A stretch of 64,000 nucleotides of DNA. Origin: CAVVUC01 sp963751395. GTDB lineage: Bacteria; Verrucomicrobiota; Verrucomicrobiia; Chthoniobacterales; Chthoniobacteraceae. This document shows positions 40,703 to 49,947 of the stretch, piece after piece. A program made the position numbers and the translations under genes. Under the pieces are notes generated by a model. The model was not told the DNA's origin. It saw nothing but the letters and a program-made list of their open reading frames with translations, and searched no databases. The stretch is from positions 496,001 to 560,000 of the forward strand of contig CAVVUC010000003.1 in NCBI GenBank assembly GCA_963751395.1. Reading direction: 5' to 3'. The number at the start of each line of letters is the position of its first letter. Within the stretch, counting starts at the first letter, position 1.

Positions 40703-40973
40703 CGGCCGGGTCGCGCACCGTTCCGCCTCGTTCCTTGATGATCCTTTCGATCAGCACCACGTCTTCATAAGCCGCGCGCCTGCGTTGGTATTTGCGAAAC
40801 AGCACGTCGTGCAATTCGACCAGGTCGGCCAGCAACGGCGGGTCGTGATACGTCCAAACCTGCCCGCCCTTGAGTTTCGACTGAATGCGCCAGACGCCGC
40901 CGAATTTCACGGCACGCACTTCCCGTTTGTCGCCGTCCTCGGTCCTTTCTTTCCAGGCATGTTCGTTGTGCAT
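40686..40973 (-). CDS. 95-aa hypothetical protein overlapping bioA
   Basis: MHNEHAWKERTEDGDKREVR, then AVKFGGVWRIQSKLKGGQVW and LVELHDVLFRKYQRRRAAYE. It is basic with a mixed beta/alpha pattern and no signal peptide. Its 3' end overlaps the bioA start by 17 bp, implying co-expression. I do not recognise the family; a similar small ORF next to tRNA or biotin genes would be needed to propose a role. Confidence 0.6.
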   Translation of the reverse strand: MHNEHAWKERTEDGDKREVRAVKFGGVWRIQSKLKGGQVWTYHDPPLLADLVELHDVLFRKYQRRRAAYEDVVLIERIIKERGGTVRDPADDDSS

Positions 40974-41026
40974 CGCGAAGAATTTCAGCTTTCGATTGCT
41001 CCGTTTCCAGATTTAATAGCCGCGCA

Positions 41027-41980
41027 TTGAAAGAAATCGGCAACATCCTCGTTTACCTGTTCGCCACCGTTTTGCTTGGCGCGCTCATTGCGCCGGGCTT
41101 GTACTGGATTGGGCAAATCGCGCTGAGCCATGCCTCGACGCACGACTGGGTCACGTTCCAGACAGTCGGCGACCGCATCGTCACGAAAGGGCCGCTTGCG
41201 TTTCTCGCATCCGGGTTCCAGCGATACTTCAACCGCTCCATGCTCATCGCCGCCGTGCTCCTGCTATGGCCGCTCGCTCGCTCGCTGAGGATCAAGGGCC
41301 GCGAAGATCTCGGGCTGTGGCGCGACCGTTGTCCGATGCGCAGATTCTGCTTCGGGTTCATGGTCGCCGCGTCATCGCTTGTCGTGATGGGCTTTACCGT
41401 CGTCGTGCTCGACATTTTTCATCTGCGGTCCTCGCCGCGATGGGGCGATCTTGCGATGCTCCCGCTCACGGCGATTGTCGTGTCGTGTATCGAGGAATCG
41501 CTTTTTCGCGGGGCGATTCAGGGTGCCATCCAGCGAACCGCGGCAGACTGGGTGGCGATGGTTTTCGTCTCCGCGGTTTTTGCGATCGTGCATTTTCTAA
41601 AGCCGCCCGAGCAGGCCGTGATCTTGGACGAAGTCAACTGGGCGACCGGTCTGCTGTTCGTGCCGCTGGCGTTCTGGCAGTTCTCCGAGCCGCACCTCGT
41701 TGCCGGCGGGTTCACCACGCTGTTCATCGTCGGGATGATTCTTTCCTACGCCCGGCTGCGGACACACTCGCTCTGGCTTCCGATCGGCCTGCACGCCGGC
41801 TGGATCGTCGGCAAAATGAGCTTCAGCAAAATCACGAAGCGCAGCGGCGATGCGTGGCCGTGGTTCGGTCCCGATCTTCTCGTCGGTCTCGGGCCGGTGA
41901 TCGTCGTGCTGCTCACAGGAATCGTCGTCTGGTGGTGGCTGAATTATGTCGATCGTTTCGCTCGCGAGAACCGTTATTGA
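41027..41980 (+). CDS. CPBP-family intramembrane metalloprotease
   Basis: 317 aa with about eight transmembrane helices. The Abi/CPBP motifs are EESLFRGAIQGAIQR (EExxxR) in the middle, FAIVHFLKP and later LPIGLHAGWIVG (Hx3). CaaX-processing or bacteriocin self-immunity roles are known for relatives; the substrate here is unknown. TTG 41027 is the start. Its 3' end overlaps comF by 35 bp. Confidence 0.87.
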   Translation: MKEIGNILVYLFATVLLGALIAPGLYWIGQIALSHASTHDWVTFQTVGDRIVTKGPLAFLASGFQRYFNRSMLIAAVLLLWPLARSLRIKGREDLGLWRDRCPMRRFCFGFMVAASSLVVMGFTVVVLDIFHLRSSPRWGDLAMLPLTAIVVSCIEESLFRGAIQGAIQRTAADWVAMVFVSAVFAIVHFLKPPEQAVILDEVNWATGLLFVPLAFWQFSEPHLVAGGFTTLFIVGMILSYARLRTHSLWLPIGLHAGWIVGKMSFSKITKRSGDAWPWFGPDLLVGLGPVIVVLLTGIVVWWWLNYVDRFARENRY

Positions 41981-42677
41981 GCCGCTGCTGTCGCTCGTTT
42001 ATCCCCCGCACTGCGCGAACTGCGGCGGCGACGTGGCGTGTGGCGAACACCTCTGCGAACCCTGTCGGAATCGCGCCCGGCGAATCGTGCCGCCGTTCTG
42101 CTCCACGTGCTCGCAGCCGTTCGATGGTGCGATCGACGGAACGTTCATCTGCGCCAACTGCGAGCAGCGCAACCTGCATTTCGACTGCGCGGTCGCCGCT
42201 TTTCGCAGTCGCGGCGTGGTGCGCGAGTTCATCCACCGGTTCAAATACCAGCGCCAGTTTCACCTGCGCCATCCGCTTGTCGACTGGCTCGCGGCGGGCC
42301 TCGACGATCCGCGCATGAAATCGCAGCCCATCGACGCGTTCGTGCCGGTGCCGCTGCATCCGGCACGCCAGCGCGAACGCGAGTTCAACCAGGCCGGGGT
42401 GATCGCCTCGCTCGTGGGCCGGCGCATCGGGATTCCCGTGGCGGATTGTCTGCGGCGCATCCGCTACACGACGACGCAGACGCGATTCGATCGGATCGAG
42501 CGAATGGAAAACTTGCGAAACGCCTTCGAATTGCGCCACAGTGCGGATGTGCGCAACAAGCACCTGGTCTTGGTCGATGACGTGCTCACCACCGGAGCGA
42601 CGGTGGATGAATGCGCGCGCGTCCTTCGCAAAGCCGGAACCGCCTCGATCCGTGTCATCACCGTCGCGCGAGGCTGA
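41946..42677 (+). CDS. comF: ComF-family phosphoribosyltransferase
   Basis: 243 aa. The N-terminal zinc ribbon uses CANCGG, CEPC, CSTC and CANC. The PRTase domain has FVPVPLHPARQREREFNQAG and the PRPP-binding loop LVLVDDVLTTGATVDE. ComF proteins assist DNA uptake and recombination in competent bacteria. It overlaps the CPBP gene and is followed 10 bp later by accD. Confidence 0.92.
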   Translation: MSIVSLARTVIEPLLSLVYPPHCANCGGDVACGEHLCEPCRNRARRIVPPFCSTCSQPFDGAIDGTFICANCEQRNLHFDCAVAAFRSRGVVREFIHRFKYQRQFHLRHPLVDWLAAGLDDPRMKSQPIDAFVPVPLHPARQREREFNQAGVIASLVGRRIGIPVADCLRRIRYTTTQTRFDRIERMENLRNAFELRHSADVRNKHLVLVDDVLTTGATVDECARVLRKAGTASIRVITVARG

Positions 42678-42687
42678 CTGAATTAAT

Positions 42688-43533
42688 ATGGGCATTTTCA
42701 AAAAACCGGAACTCAGATCCCACAAGAACAAGAAGCGCGAAATGCCCGAGGGCCTTTGGCAGGGCTGTCCCGGGTGCAGCGAAGTCATCTACACCGTCGC
42801 CCTCTCCGAGAACCAGAACGTCTGCCCCAAGTGCAACCACCATTTCACGCAATCGGCACACGACCGCCTCCAGCACCTGCTCGACGACGACAGCTTCGAG
42901 GAACACGACGCCAACATGGTTTCGGTGGACACGCTCAAGTTCAAAGGCATGGCCACCTACACCGACCGCCTGAAGACTTACCAGCAGAAGACCGGACTCA
43001 AGGACGCGGTCATCACCGGTCTTGGAAAAATCGACGGCACCAAACTCGGCATCGCCGTCATGGATTTCAATTTCATCGCCGCGACGATGGGATCGGTGGT
43101 CGGCGAAAAACTCACGCGCATCACCGAACGCGCGACCAAAGACAGGCTGCCGCTCATCATTTTCTCCGCATCCGGCGGTGCGCGAATGTACGAGGGTGTG
43201 CTGAGCCTCATGCAAATGGCGAAGACCTGCGGCGCGCTCGCGCTTCACGCGGAGGCCAGGCTGCCCTACATTTCCGTGCTCACGCATCCGACCACCGGCG
43301 GCGTGAGCGCCAGCTTCGCAACGATCGGCGACATCATCATCGCCGAGCCGAAGGCGATGGTCGGCTTCGCAGGCCCGCGCGTGATTCGAGAGACCACGCA
43401 CCAGGATTTGCCGCCGGGATTTCAGACGGCGGAGTTTCTTGAGGAGCACGGCCTGGTCGATCTCATCGTGCATCGCCACAAGATGCGCTCGACCCTGTCG
43501 CAACTCATCGGCTATCTCACGTCGAAGAAGTGA
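42688..43533 (+). CDS. accD: Acetyl-CoA carboxylase carboxyltransferase subunit beta
   Basis: 281 aa. The zinc ribbon has CPGC and CPKCNHHF; the crotonase-like carboxyltransferase core includes MDFNFIAATMGSVVGEK, IIFSASGGARMYEGVLSLMQ and YISVLTHPTTGGVSASFA. It forms the transcarboxylase with AccA for malonyl-CoA synthesis. folC starts within its stop codon (GTGA at 43530), the accD-folC order found in many bacteria. Confidence 0.96.
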   Translation: MGIFKKPELRSHKNKKREMPEGLWQGCPGCSEVIYTVALSENQNVCPKCNHHFTQSAHDRLQHLLDDDSFEEHDANMVSVDTLKFKGMATYTDRLKTYQQKTGLKDAVITGLGKIDGTKLGIAVMDFNFIAATMGSVVGEKLTRITERATKDRLPLIIFSASGGARMYEGVLSLMQMAKTCGALALHAEARLPYISVLTHPTTGGVSASFATIGDIIIAEPKAMVGFAGPRVIRETTHQDLPPGFQTAEFLEEHGLVDLIVHRHKMRSTLSQLIGYLTSKK

Positions 43534-44744
43534 ACTATCCGCAGGCGCTCGCGTGGCTTTACGACACGCAACTCCACGGCATCAAGCCCGGCCTGGAGAA
43601 CATGCGACGGCTGCTCGATGCGCTCGGCTTTCACGGGAAAAACCAGCGCTTCATCCACGTCGCCGGGACAAACGGCAAGGGCTCGGTTTGCGCAATGCTC
43701 GATGCGATCTGCCGCGCGCAGGGAATCCGGACGGGCCTTTTCACCTCACCGCATCTCATCGCGTTTCGCGAGCGCATTTGCATCGACGGCAAAATGATCG
43801 CCGGGGAAGACGCGGCGGGCGGGTTGACGCGAATTCGCGCGATCGTTTCCTACTGGAAACCGCATCCGACTTTTTTCGAGATCGCGACCGCGCTGGCGCT
43901 CGATCATTTCCAGCGCGAGAACGCCGATGTCGTGGTGCTCGAAACCGGCATGGGCGGGCGGCTGGACGCGACAAATGTGATCGCGCCGGCAGTGGGCGTG
44001 ATCACGCAAATCGGGTTCGATCATCAGGCATGGCTCGGTGAAACGCTGCGCGAGATCGCGACGGAAAAAGCGGGCATCATCAAGACGAACGTGCCGCTGG
44101 TCTCGGCGGCTCAGGCTGACGAAGCCGGGGAGGTGCTGAGGGAAACGGCCGCGCGGCTTCAGGCCGTGCGCGTTCCCGTTGCGGAACTGGATCCGGCTGT
44201 CGAGATCGCCCTGCCTGGGGCGCACCAGAAACTCAACGCAGCGCTCGCGGTCGCGGCCTTGCGCGCGGCGAAGATCGAGGTTCGCGACGAAGCGGTGCGA
44301 ACCGGACTGCGCACCGTCGTCTGGCCCGGTCGTTTTCAGCGCGTGGGCGAGCGGCTCGTCCTGGACGGCGCGCACAACGAATCCGCCGTGAACCAGCTTG
44401 TGCTCACATGGCGCGAAGTCTTTGCCGGCGAAAAGCCCGCGATCATTCTCGGCGCGATGCGCGACAAAGATCTCGCCGCGATCTGCGCCCGGCTGGCCCC
44501 GCTTGCCGCCCGCTTCATCACCACCCCTGTGCGCAGCCCGCGCACATCAAGCGCCGAAGAGTTGCGCGACTTCGTTCTCAAAGCCGCTCCCGCCGTTTTC
44601 TGCGAAACCGCGCCCGACTTCCCGTCCGCCCTCGCAATCGCCGAGTCAAAACCGGAACGAATTCTGATCACCGGCTCGCTGTTCCTCGTCGGCGAAGCAC
44701 TCGCATTTCTCAGCGGCGCAAAACCGGAGATGAGCACGCAGTAA
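43530..44744 (+). CDS. folC: Folylpolyglutamate/dihydrofolate synthase
   Basis: 404-aa Mur-ligase-fold enzyme that adds glutamate to folates. P-loop FIHVAGTNGKGSVCAMLDAI, SPHLIAFRERICIDG, and metal-binding HQAWLGETLREIATEKAGII region; the C-terminal domain begins LVLDGAHNESAVNQLV. GTG start overlapping accD. The length is slightly short of the usual 420-430 but all motifs are present. Confidence 0.94.
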   Translation: MNYPQALAWLYDTQLHGIKPGLENMRRLLDALGFHGKNQRFIHVAGTNGKGSVCAMLDAICRAQGIRTGLFTSPHLIAFRERICIDGKMIAGEDAAGGLTRIRAIVSYWKPHPTFFEIATALALDHFQRENADVVVLETGMGGRLDATNVIAPAVGVITQIGFDHQAWLGETLREIATEKAGIIKTNVPLVSAAQADEAGEVLRETAARLQAVRVPVAELDPAVEIALPGAHQKLNAALAVAALRAAKIEVRDEAVRTGLRTVVWPGRFQRVGERLVLDGAHNESAVNQLVLTWREVFAGEKPAIILGAMRDKDLAAICARLAPLAARFITTPVRSPRTSSAEELRDFVLKAAPAVFCETAPDFPSALAIAESKPERILITGSLFLVGEALAFLSGAKPEMSTQ

Positions 44745-44804
44745 GGTGAATTACAGATCATCACCGCCGGCTTTTTTCACACCGGGCGCAGGCCGTTTTT
44801 CACT

Positions 44805-45494
44805 TCAGTTCCTGTCTTTCAGTTCCCTTTTCGTCAGGCCGGCGACGAGCAACACGATTTCTCCTTTCGCCGGATGCGCGGTGTAGTGCGCGAGCAACTC
44901 GGATGCCGCGCCCACGCGGAATTCCTCGAACTGTTTCGTGAGTTCGCGCGCGACGCACAAGCGGCGTTCCGGGAAGTGCTGCTGGAAAAGTTCCAGCGTC
45001 TTCAGCAGCCGGTAGGGTGACTCGAAAAAAATCGACGTCTCCGTTCGTTGTCCGGCCGTGAGAACTTCGCGCTCGCGCTGGCCGCTTTTCGTCGGGAGGA
45101 ATCCACCAAAGAAAAACTGCTCCGCCAGAAACCCTGACCCGACAAGCGCCGTGAGCACGGAGGACGGCCCGGGGATGATCGTGTAGGGAATCTGGTTTTC
45201 CATGCAGGCGTGCAGCAAGCGATGGCCCGGATCGGAAATCCCCGGCATTCCAGCGTCGGTGATCACGGCAACATTCGCTCCGTCTTTCAACCGCGCGAGC
45301 AGCTCCGCGGTGCGCATCGCCTCGTTGTGTTCGTGATAGCTGACGAGCGGTTTTTGAATCGAGAGATGCCGCAGCAGATTTCCCGAATGCCGCGTGTCCT
45401 CGGCCGCGATCACGTCCACCGATTTCAAAACCTCGATCGCCCTCAGCGTGATGTCGCCCAGGTTGCCGATCGGCGTCGCAACGAGATAAAGCAC
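44805..45494 (-). CDS. rsmI: 16S rRNA 2'-O-ribose methyltransferase RsmI
   Basis: 229-aa SAM-dependent methyltransferase acting on C1402 of 16S rRNA. The N-terminus MLYLVATPIGNLGDITLRAI, VIAAEDTRHSGNLLRHL, TDAGMPGISDPGHRLL, PGPSSVLTALVGSGFLAEQF and FFESPYRLLKTLELFQ are all RsmI landmarks of the tetrapyrrole-methylase fold. It is about 50 aa shorter than the E. coli enzyme at the C-terminus, as in many phyla. Confidence 0.95.
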   Translation of the reverse strand: MLYLVATPIGNLGDITLRAIEVLKSVDVIAAEDTRHSGNLLRHLSIQKPLVSYHEHNEAMRTAELLARLKDGANVAVITDAGMPGISDPGHRLLHACMENQIPYTIIPGPSSVLTALVGSGFLAEQFFFGGFLPTKSGQREREVLTAGQRTETSIFFESPYRLLKTLELFQQHFPERRLCVARELTKQFEEFRVGAASELLAHYTAHPAKGEIVLLVAGLTKRELKDRN

Positions 45495-45549
45495 GGGAAG
45501 AAAAAACCTGATGGCTAAATCACGAACGGCGGCTCCGCCTTTTCCGGAA

Positions 45550-46059
45550 TCACCAGCCCTCGCTGATCTCGCCTACGAGCTGCTGGGCCGCGTGTTCGAC
45601 CGCCAGCGGGATGGCCTGGCGCTCGTCCTGCTGGATGTCGCCGCCAACAAAGAAACTCGTGATACCTCTGACCGAGCGTGTCTGAATTTCCGCACCGGTG
45701 TCGCGCCGCACGATCTTGAACTCAAGCGTGACGGTCAGATTGTATTCCGACGTGGCAAGCACGTTGCCGCGCACAGAACGCTGGGAGCGCCGCCGGAGAT
45801 CGACGATGGTCCCCTCGATGATCGCGTCGGCTTTGTCGGCCGAGGTGACGCTGTAGGTCCCGTCCTGCTGAATCTGCTTGATGACGGTGGTGGTGACGAG
45901 GTTCTCGATCTGCGGGGTGAGCGTTTCGTTCTTGAAGGTCGGCACCGCGACCGTCTTCACGTCGCGCATGAAATACGGCTGCACCGGCCCGATGTGGTAC
46001 CCCGCGCAGCCCGCCAGCACGAGCACCAGTGCGATGGATGACAAAAGCCGCCGTCTCAT
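45550..46059 (-). CDS. lptE: LptE-like outer membrane lipoprotein
   Basis: 169 aa. The lipoprotein signal peptide ends LVLAGCAGY (Cys-17). The rest matches the LptE family: VKTVAVPTFKNETLTPQIEN, LVTTTVIKQIQQDGTYSV, AIIEGTIVDLRRRSQRSVRG, YNLTVTLEFKIVRRDTG. LptE supports LptD in lipopolysaccharide insertion at the outer membrane. Its start overlaps the stop of the BamD-like gene (ATGA). Confidence 0.85.
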   Translation of the reverse strand: MRRRLLSSIALVLVLAGCAGYHIGPVQPYFMRDVKTVAVPTFKNETLTPQIENLVTTTVIKQIQQDGTYSVTSADKADAIIEGTIVDLRRRSQRSVRGNVLATSEYNLTVTLEFKIVRRDTGAEIQTRSVRGITSFFVGGDIQQDERQAIPLAVEHAAQQLVGEISEGW

Positions 46060-47237
46060 TGCTGCGGAAGCGCAGGCTCGACAGCGGGCACAGGAGCAAC
46101 GTCCTCCGGCGAGGTCCGCAGTTTCGGTTTCTCAGCCGGAACTTCCGCAGGGACTTCGACCGGCGGGCCGAGGTAATCGGAGCGCTTCGCGGTATCGACC
46201 TGCGCCTGCAGTTTGCGCCGCTCGCTGGCTTTCCTGCCGGTTTCGGCACGCTCGGGTCCGGCGCGGAGGGCATCCTCGCCGACGAGGTTCTTCAATTCAT
46301 CAATGCGCTTCTTTGCAGCCTCGCTGTCGGGCGAGCCCGGCTGCTGCTTGATCACTTCGTTGTAGTAAATGACGGCCGCCTTGTAGTTCTTCTGCTTGTC
46401 GTAGAACTTCCCGATGTCATAGACGCCCTTTGTCTGGCGCGAGTTGATGGTGCTGAGATTGTCCTTCGCCTGCGGAACTTTCTCGCTGGTAGGGTAGCGC
46501 GCCAGGAAATCCTCGAACGCCTCGCGCGACTTGTTGCTCGTGGCATTGTCAACGGTGCCCTGGCGGCTCTCTTTCAAATGCACGTAGCCGATTTGATACT
46601 GCGCATCGGCAGCGATCGGATCGGAGGGGTAGCGCGTGATGACGGTCTGATACGCGTTGATGGCCTCGGGATACTTGCCCTGCTTTTCCAGCGCAAGTCC
46701 GATGTTGAACTGCGCGAGAGGTGCGAACTTGCTGAACGGCGCGTTCTTGATGATCGACTCAAACATCTCCTGCGCGCGCGCCATCGAGGAGAACGTCTTG
46801 ACGCCGAACAGGCGCTTGCGCTCGCCCTCGAGAAAACGCTTGGCGATGTTGAACTGCCCTTCGACCGCCTTGTCGAAATCCTCGCCCCGCGGATATTTCG
46901 AGAGATATTTTCCGTAGGCCTTGAACGCGGAATCGTAGTCCCCGAGTTGTTCCGAGAGAAGGCCGATCTTGAGCTGGGCTTTCGGAGCCACGTTCGAGAA
47001 CTGAAACTTTCTCACCAGCCCGCGATAGGCGTTGAGCGCCTGCTTCGTCTGGCCCTGATTTTCGAAATCCTGAGCCTTGGTGAACTGCGCGGTCGCGGTT
47101 TTTTCGATGGTCTGGCCTTCCTCGCCCTCCGTGGACCAGCCTTCCCCGGCGCGATAAACAACGGCCGCCGCAGCGCGGTCGGTGAACGCGGCGAAACCGG
47201 CCAGCAGGAAGACGATTATGGGGATGAGCTTGCTCAT
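46056..47237 (-). CDS. bamD: BamD-like TPR outer-membrane assembly protein
   Basis: 393 aa with a signal peptide (MSKLIPIIVFLLAGFAAFTD). TPR-like repeats follow (TKQALNAYRGLVRKFQFSNV, GKYPEAINAYQTVITRYPSD, NYKAAVIYYNEVIKQQPGSP), with the BamD/YfiO spacing, then a proline-rich tail. There is no lipobox Cys, unlike E. coli BamD, so membrane anchoring differs. It is coupled to lptE, pointing to outer-membrane biogenesis. Confidence 0.78.
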   Translation of the reverse strand: MSKLIPIIVFLLAGFAAFTDRAAAAVVYRAGEGWSTEGEEGQTIEKTATAQFTKAQDFENQGQTKQALNAYRGLVRKFQFSNVAPKAQLKIGLLSEQLGDYDSAFKAYGKYLSKYPRGEDFDKAVEGQFNIAKRFLEGERKRLFGVKTFSSMARAQEMFESIIKNAPFSKFAPLAQFNIGLALEKQGKYPEAINAYQTVITRYPSDPIAADAQYQIGYVHLKESRQGTVDNATSNKSREAFEDFLARYPTSEKVPQAKDNLSTINSRQTKGVYDIGKFYDKQKNYKAAVIYYNEVIKQQPGSPDSEAAKKRIDELKNLVGEDALRAGPERAETGRKASERRKLQAQVDTAKRSDYLGPPVEVPAEVPAEKPKLRTSPEDVAPVPAVEPALPQQ

Positions 47238-47414
47238 GGAAAGGCGATGACGCTAAAGGCTGCTCCCGATGGCGTCAAGCGGCTTGTCCTGCCTGCCAAA
47301 ACAACGGTGAAGCGCCGTCATGAACATCGCATCGGTGGAACGAATCGAGGGCCCGGTGGCGCATCCGTCCAGCAGCGAGGCAACGAATACAATTGAAACG
47401 AGTTTTCGCATGTT

Positions 47415-48293
47415 ATGAAAACCGGCCTATCCTGCCACCAACACGTGAGTGCGATAATCAATATCGGAACTTGCGGCTGGAGCTTTGACGAATGGCGCGA
47501 AGGCTTCTACCCCGCCCATCTCGGCCACAATCATTGGCTCGAATTTTACGCGCGGCATTTCCCGGCCATCGAGGTTGATTCGACGTTCCATCACACGCCG
47601 GCCACGAGTGCCATCGAGCATTGGTTCGACTCGACGCCGGAGGATTTCTGCTTCACCTGCAAGATGCCGCGAGAGATCACCCACGAGCTGCGGCTGCGCG
47701 ATTGCGAGGCGAAAGTGGATGCTTTTCTCGAAAGCCTCGCGCCGCTGCAAACCAAGCTCGGCTGCATTCTCATTCAACTGCCGCCGCATTTTGTGCCGGG
47801 CCACGATGAAGCGGCGTTGAGGAACTTCGTCATGCATCTGCCCCGCGGCTTCCGGTTCGCCATCGAGTTCCATGATGCCTGCTGGCACATGCCGCGCATC
47901 GCGCATCTGCTCGAGGAAAACCAGATCTGCTGGTCGTGGACGGACCTCTCGTCCCTCGACGCGCAAAACCGGGCCGCCTTCGAGTTCCTGCCGCAAACCG
48001 CCGGCTTCCTTTACGTTCGACTGCTGGGGGATCTCGGAATGAATTGCGAAGCCGGCCACGGCGCGCTGCTGTGGCCGCGCGACGCGTCGGTCGAAAGCTG
48101 GGCGGTCAAAATCAAACGCCACCTCGCCGAAAGCTCGCGCATCTTCATTTTCGCCGGCAATCACTTCGAGGGCTTCGCGCCGCTCACCGCGCAGCGCATC
48201 GCGAGCCAGCTCGGACTGCAAGTCCATCTGCCGCAGATTGGCGCGCCGGAAAATGCGGAGGAAGTGCCGGACCCTCAACTTCAATTGCTCTGA
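47415..48293 (+). CDS. DUF72 (YecE-like) protein
   Basis: 292 aa. The TIM-barrel-like DUF72 begins INIGTCGWSFDEWREGFYP, followed by FYARHFPAIEVDSTFHHTPA, FCFTCKMPREITHELRLR, CILIQLPPHFVPGHDEAALR and IFIFAGNHFEGFAPLTAQRI. The family is widespread with unclear function, possibly nuclease-like. The first ~15 residues before INIG may be an extra extension. Confidence 0.9.
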   Translation: MKTGLSCHQHVSAIINIGTCGWSFDEWREGFYPAHLGHNHWLEFYARHFPAIEVDSTFHHTPATSAIEHWFDSTPEDFCFTCKMPREITHELRLRDCEAKVDAFLESLAPLQTKLGCILIQLPPHFVPGHDEAALRNFVMHLPRGFRFAIEFHDACWHMPRIAHLLEENQICWSWTDLSSLDAQNRAAFEFLPQTAGFLYVRLLGDLGMNCEAGHGALLWPRDASVESWAVKIKRHLAESSRIFIFAGNHFEGFAPLTAQRIASQLGLQVHLPQIGAPENAEEVPDPQLQLL

Positions 48294-48347
48294 CCCGCAT
48301 TTTTTTGTGCCGCTGCTGGACAGTCATGCTAAAAGAGCGGCGAACAA

Positions 48348-48929
48348 ATGCCTCATTCCCACTACGACGACTCCGCAGACGACAAGCTGATCCTGCGCTT
48401 GCAACGAGGCGACACCTCCGCATTCGAGCCGCTGATCGACAGGCACCTGCGCCATGTCCGCATGTTCGCCGCTCTCAAATCCCCTGCGACCGAGGTGATC
48501 GAGGACATCGTGCGCGACACCTTTGTCATCGCATTTCAAAACATCGCCGATTTCTCCGTGGGCATGTCGTTTCGCACCTGGCTGCGTGGGATCGCGTGGG
48601 ATCTCGTCCGCACCGAGATCAAACGCCGGAGAAGCGCCGCGGAAGCATCCAGTCGTTACACGCAGAACCGGCTCGCCGAGTTGGAGCGCGAAACGGGGAG
48701 TGTTCACGAGGTGGACGAAGTCGAGGCGCTTGAGGAAGGCATCGACGGGCTTCCGGCCTCGCTGCGGGAAATCCTCGCGCTGCGGTACGCGCGGAATTTG
48801 AGCAACGAGTTAATCTGTTCGCAAACGCGGCGCAAATTGGTGTGGGTGCGGACGGCGCTCTTTCGCGTGCGGCAACAATTGAGCAATCGCATTACGAGCA
48901 AAACAGGGAGGCGCTCCGATGCTGAGTGA
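48348..48929 (+). CDS. ECF-type RNA polymerase sigma factor
   Basis: 193 aa. Region 2 (~20-90; LQRGDTSAFEPLIDRHLRHV, DTFVIAFQNIADFSVGMSFR, TWLRGIAWDLVRTEIKRRR) and a region 4 with LPASLREILALRYARNLSNE. The pattern is like sigma-70 factors of planctomycete/verrucomicrobial ECF groups that pair with FecR-like proteins. It overlaps the FecR gene by 11 bp, which is the likely regulator. Confidence 0.88.
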   Translation: MPHSHYDDSADDKLILRLQRGDTSAFEPLIDRHLRHVRMFAALKSPATEVIEDIVRDTFVIAFQNIADFSVGMSFRTWLRGIAWDLVRTEIKRRRSAAEASSRYTQNRLAELERETGSVHEVDEVEALEEGIDGLPASLREILALRYARNLSNELICSQTRRKLVWVRTALFRVRQQLSNRITSKTGRRSDAE

Positions 48930-49824
48930 CCGCCAACTGCGCGATTACGTCGAGGGGGCGCTTCTGCCGGCGCAGGCCTCCGAACTCGAACGCCTCCTCG
49001 CCGACATCCCCGGCTCACTGCGCGATGTCATCGCGCAGCAGACAATTGACCAGGCTCTGCGCGTGGCCTTCGGCGATGCCTCCGACGAGAAACGGATCAA
49101 GGAATCCATCCTGGCCATCATTCGCGAGACACCGATGCCGGAGGCGAAAAGCAAAATGCCCAGGGTGGCCGCTCCACGAGTCAGGTCGGCGGGCCAAGTC
49201 CGGAAGGCACAGGCCCGACCGGCAAAGCGGCCGCGCCCCGCGGTGCTGGCGGGGATCGCCATTGCGGCGGGCATCTTCATTTTTTGGATGATGCATCAAC
49301 TTGGTTACATCGCGCGCATCGACACGGCGGGCTCCGGTAATGAAGTTGTTCGCGGCGGCAAGACAGGGCGGGCAGGCGCCGGATTGCTTTTGCGAAAAGA
49401 GGACATTCTGCGTGTCGCCGAAAGTGCCACGGTGGAATACCCGGACGCCACGCTGCTGATGCTTGGACCGTCCTCGAGTGCGGCTTTTGGCAAGCCGGTC
49501 CCGGGCAAATGCGACAAATGCATAAGGGTGCTGGCGGGCAGCCTGAATGCAGTCGTCCGGCCCTCCGAACCGGCGATGATGCTCAGCTCGGAACACATCG
49601 TCGCGTCCATCTCGAAGGGCGAATTGAAGCTGGATGTCGATTCCACGCGGACACGCGTCGAAGTGACCGCAGGCACACTGCACATCGAGCGACCGGGCGA
49701 CAATCGCACGGTGGAAGTCAAAGCGGGCGAATTCGTCGAGGCCGCGGCGGATGGCGACCTCGAAGCGCGGCCGCTTGGTTCCGCACCTTCCCAACCTGCC
49801 GAACCGGCGCAAGCCATGGAGTAA
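48919..49824 (+). CDS. FecR-domain membrane protein (probable anti-sigma factor)
   Basis: 301 aa. A short cytoplasmic N-terminal segment (~1-105, LSDRQLRDYVEGALLPAQAS) leads to a transmembrane helix (~113-131, VLAGIAIAAGIFIFWMM) and a periplasmic FecR beta-domain (VVRGGKTGRAGAGLLLRKED, VRVLAGSLNAVV-like, and KGELKLDVDSTRTRVEVTAG). It should sequester the ECF sigma factor encoded just upstream. The extracytoplasmic signal is unknown. Confidence 0.85.
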   Translation: MLSDRQLRDYVEGALLPAQASELERLLADIPGSLRDVIAQQTIDQALRVAFGDASDEKRIKESILAIIRETPMPEAKSKMPRVAAPRVRSAGQVRKAQARPAKRPRPAVLAGIAIAAGIFIFWMMHQLGYIARIDTAGSGNEVVRGGKTGRAGAGLLLRKEDILRVAESATVEYPDATLLMLGPSSSAAFGKPVPGKCDKCIRVLAGSLNAVVRPSEPAMMLSSEHIVASISKGELKLDVDSTRTRVEVTAGTLHIERPGDNRTVEVKAGEFVEAAADGDLEARPLGSAPSQPAEPAQAME

Positions 49825-49902
49825 TTTCGGCGGCCCGCCGGCAGGTGTTTCATCGCGCGATCGCGACCCCCATCGCAAAGAGAAGCGGAGGTTTTCCGTG
49901 CG

Positions 49903-49930
49903 TTGACAAACGATGCGGCGGCTTCATACT
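49903..49930 (+). promoter_or_regulatory. Sigma-70-type promoter of korAB
   Basis: TTGACA (49903-49908) and CATACT (49925-49930) with a 16-bp spacer, 18 bp upstream of the GTG start of korA. The first transcribed base would be near 49937, giving a very short leader. Confidence 0.65.
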
Positions 49931-49947
49931 GTCCGGCTACTTTCATT

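Noticed and set aside
49903..49947. TTG start for korA at 49903
   Set aside because: It coincides with a good -35 box, and the extra N-terminal residues are not typical of KorA.
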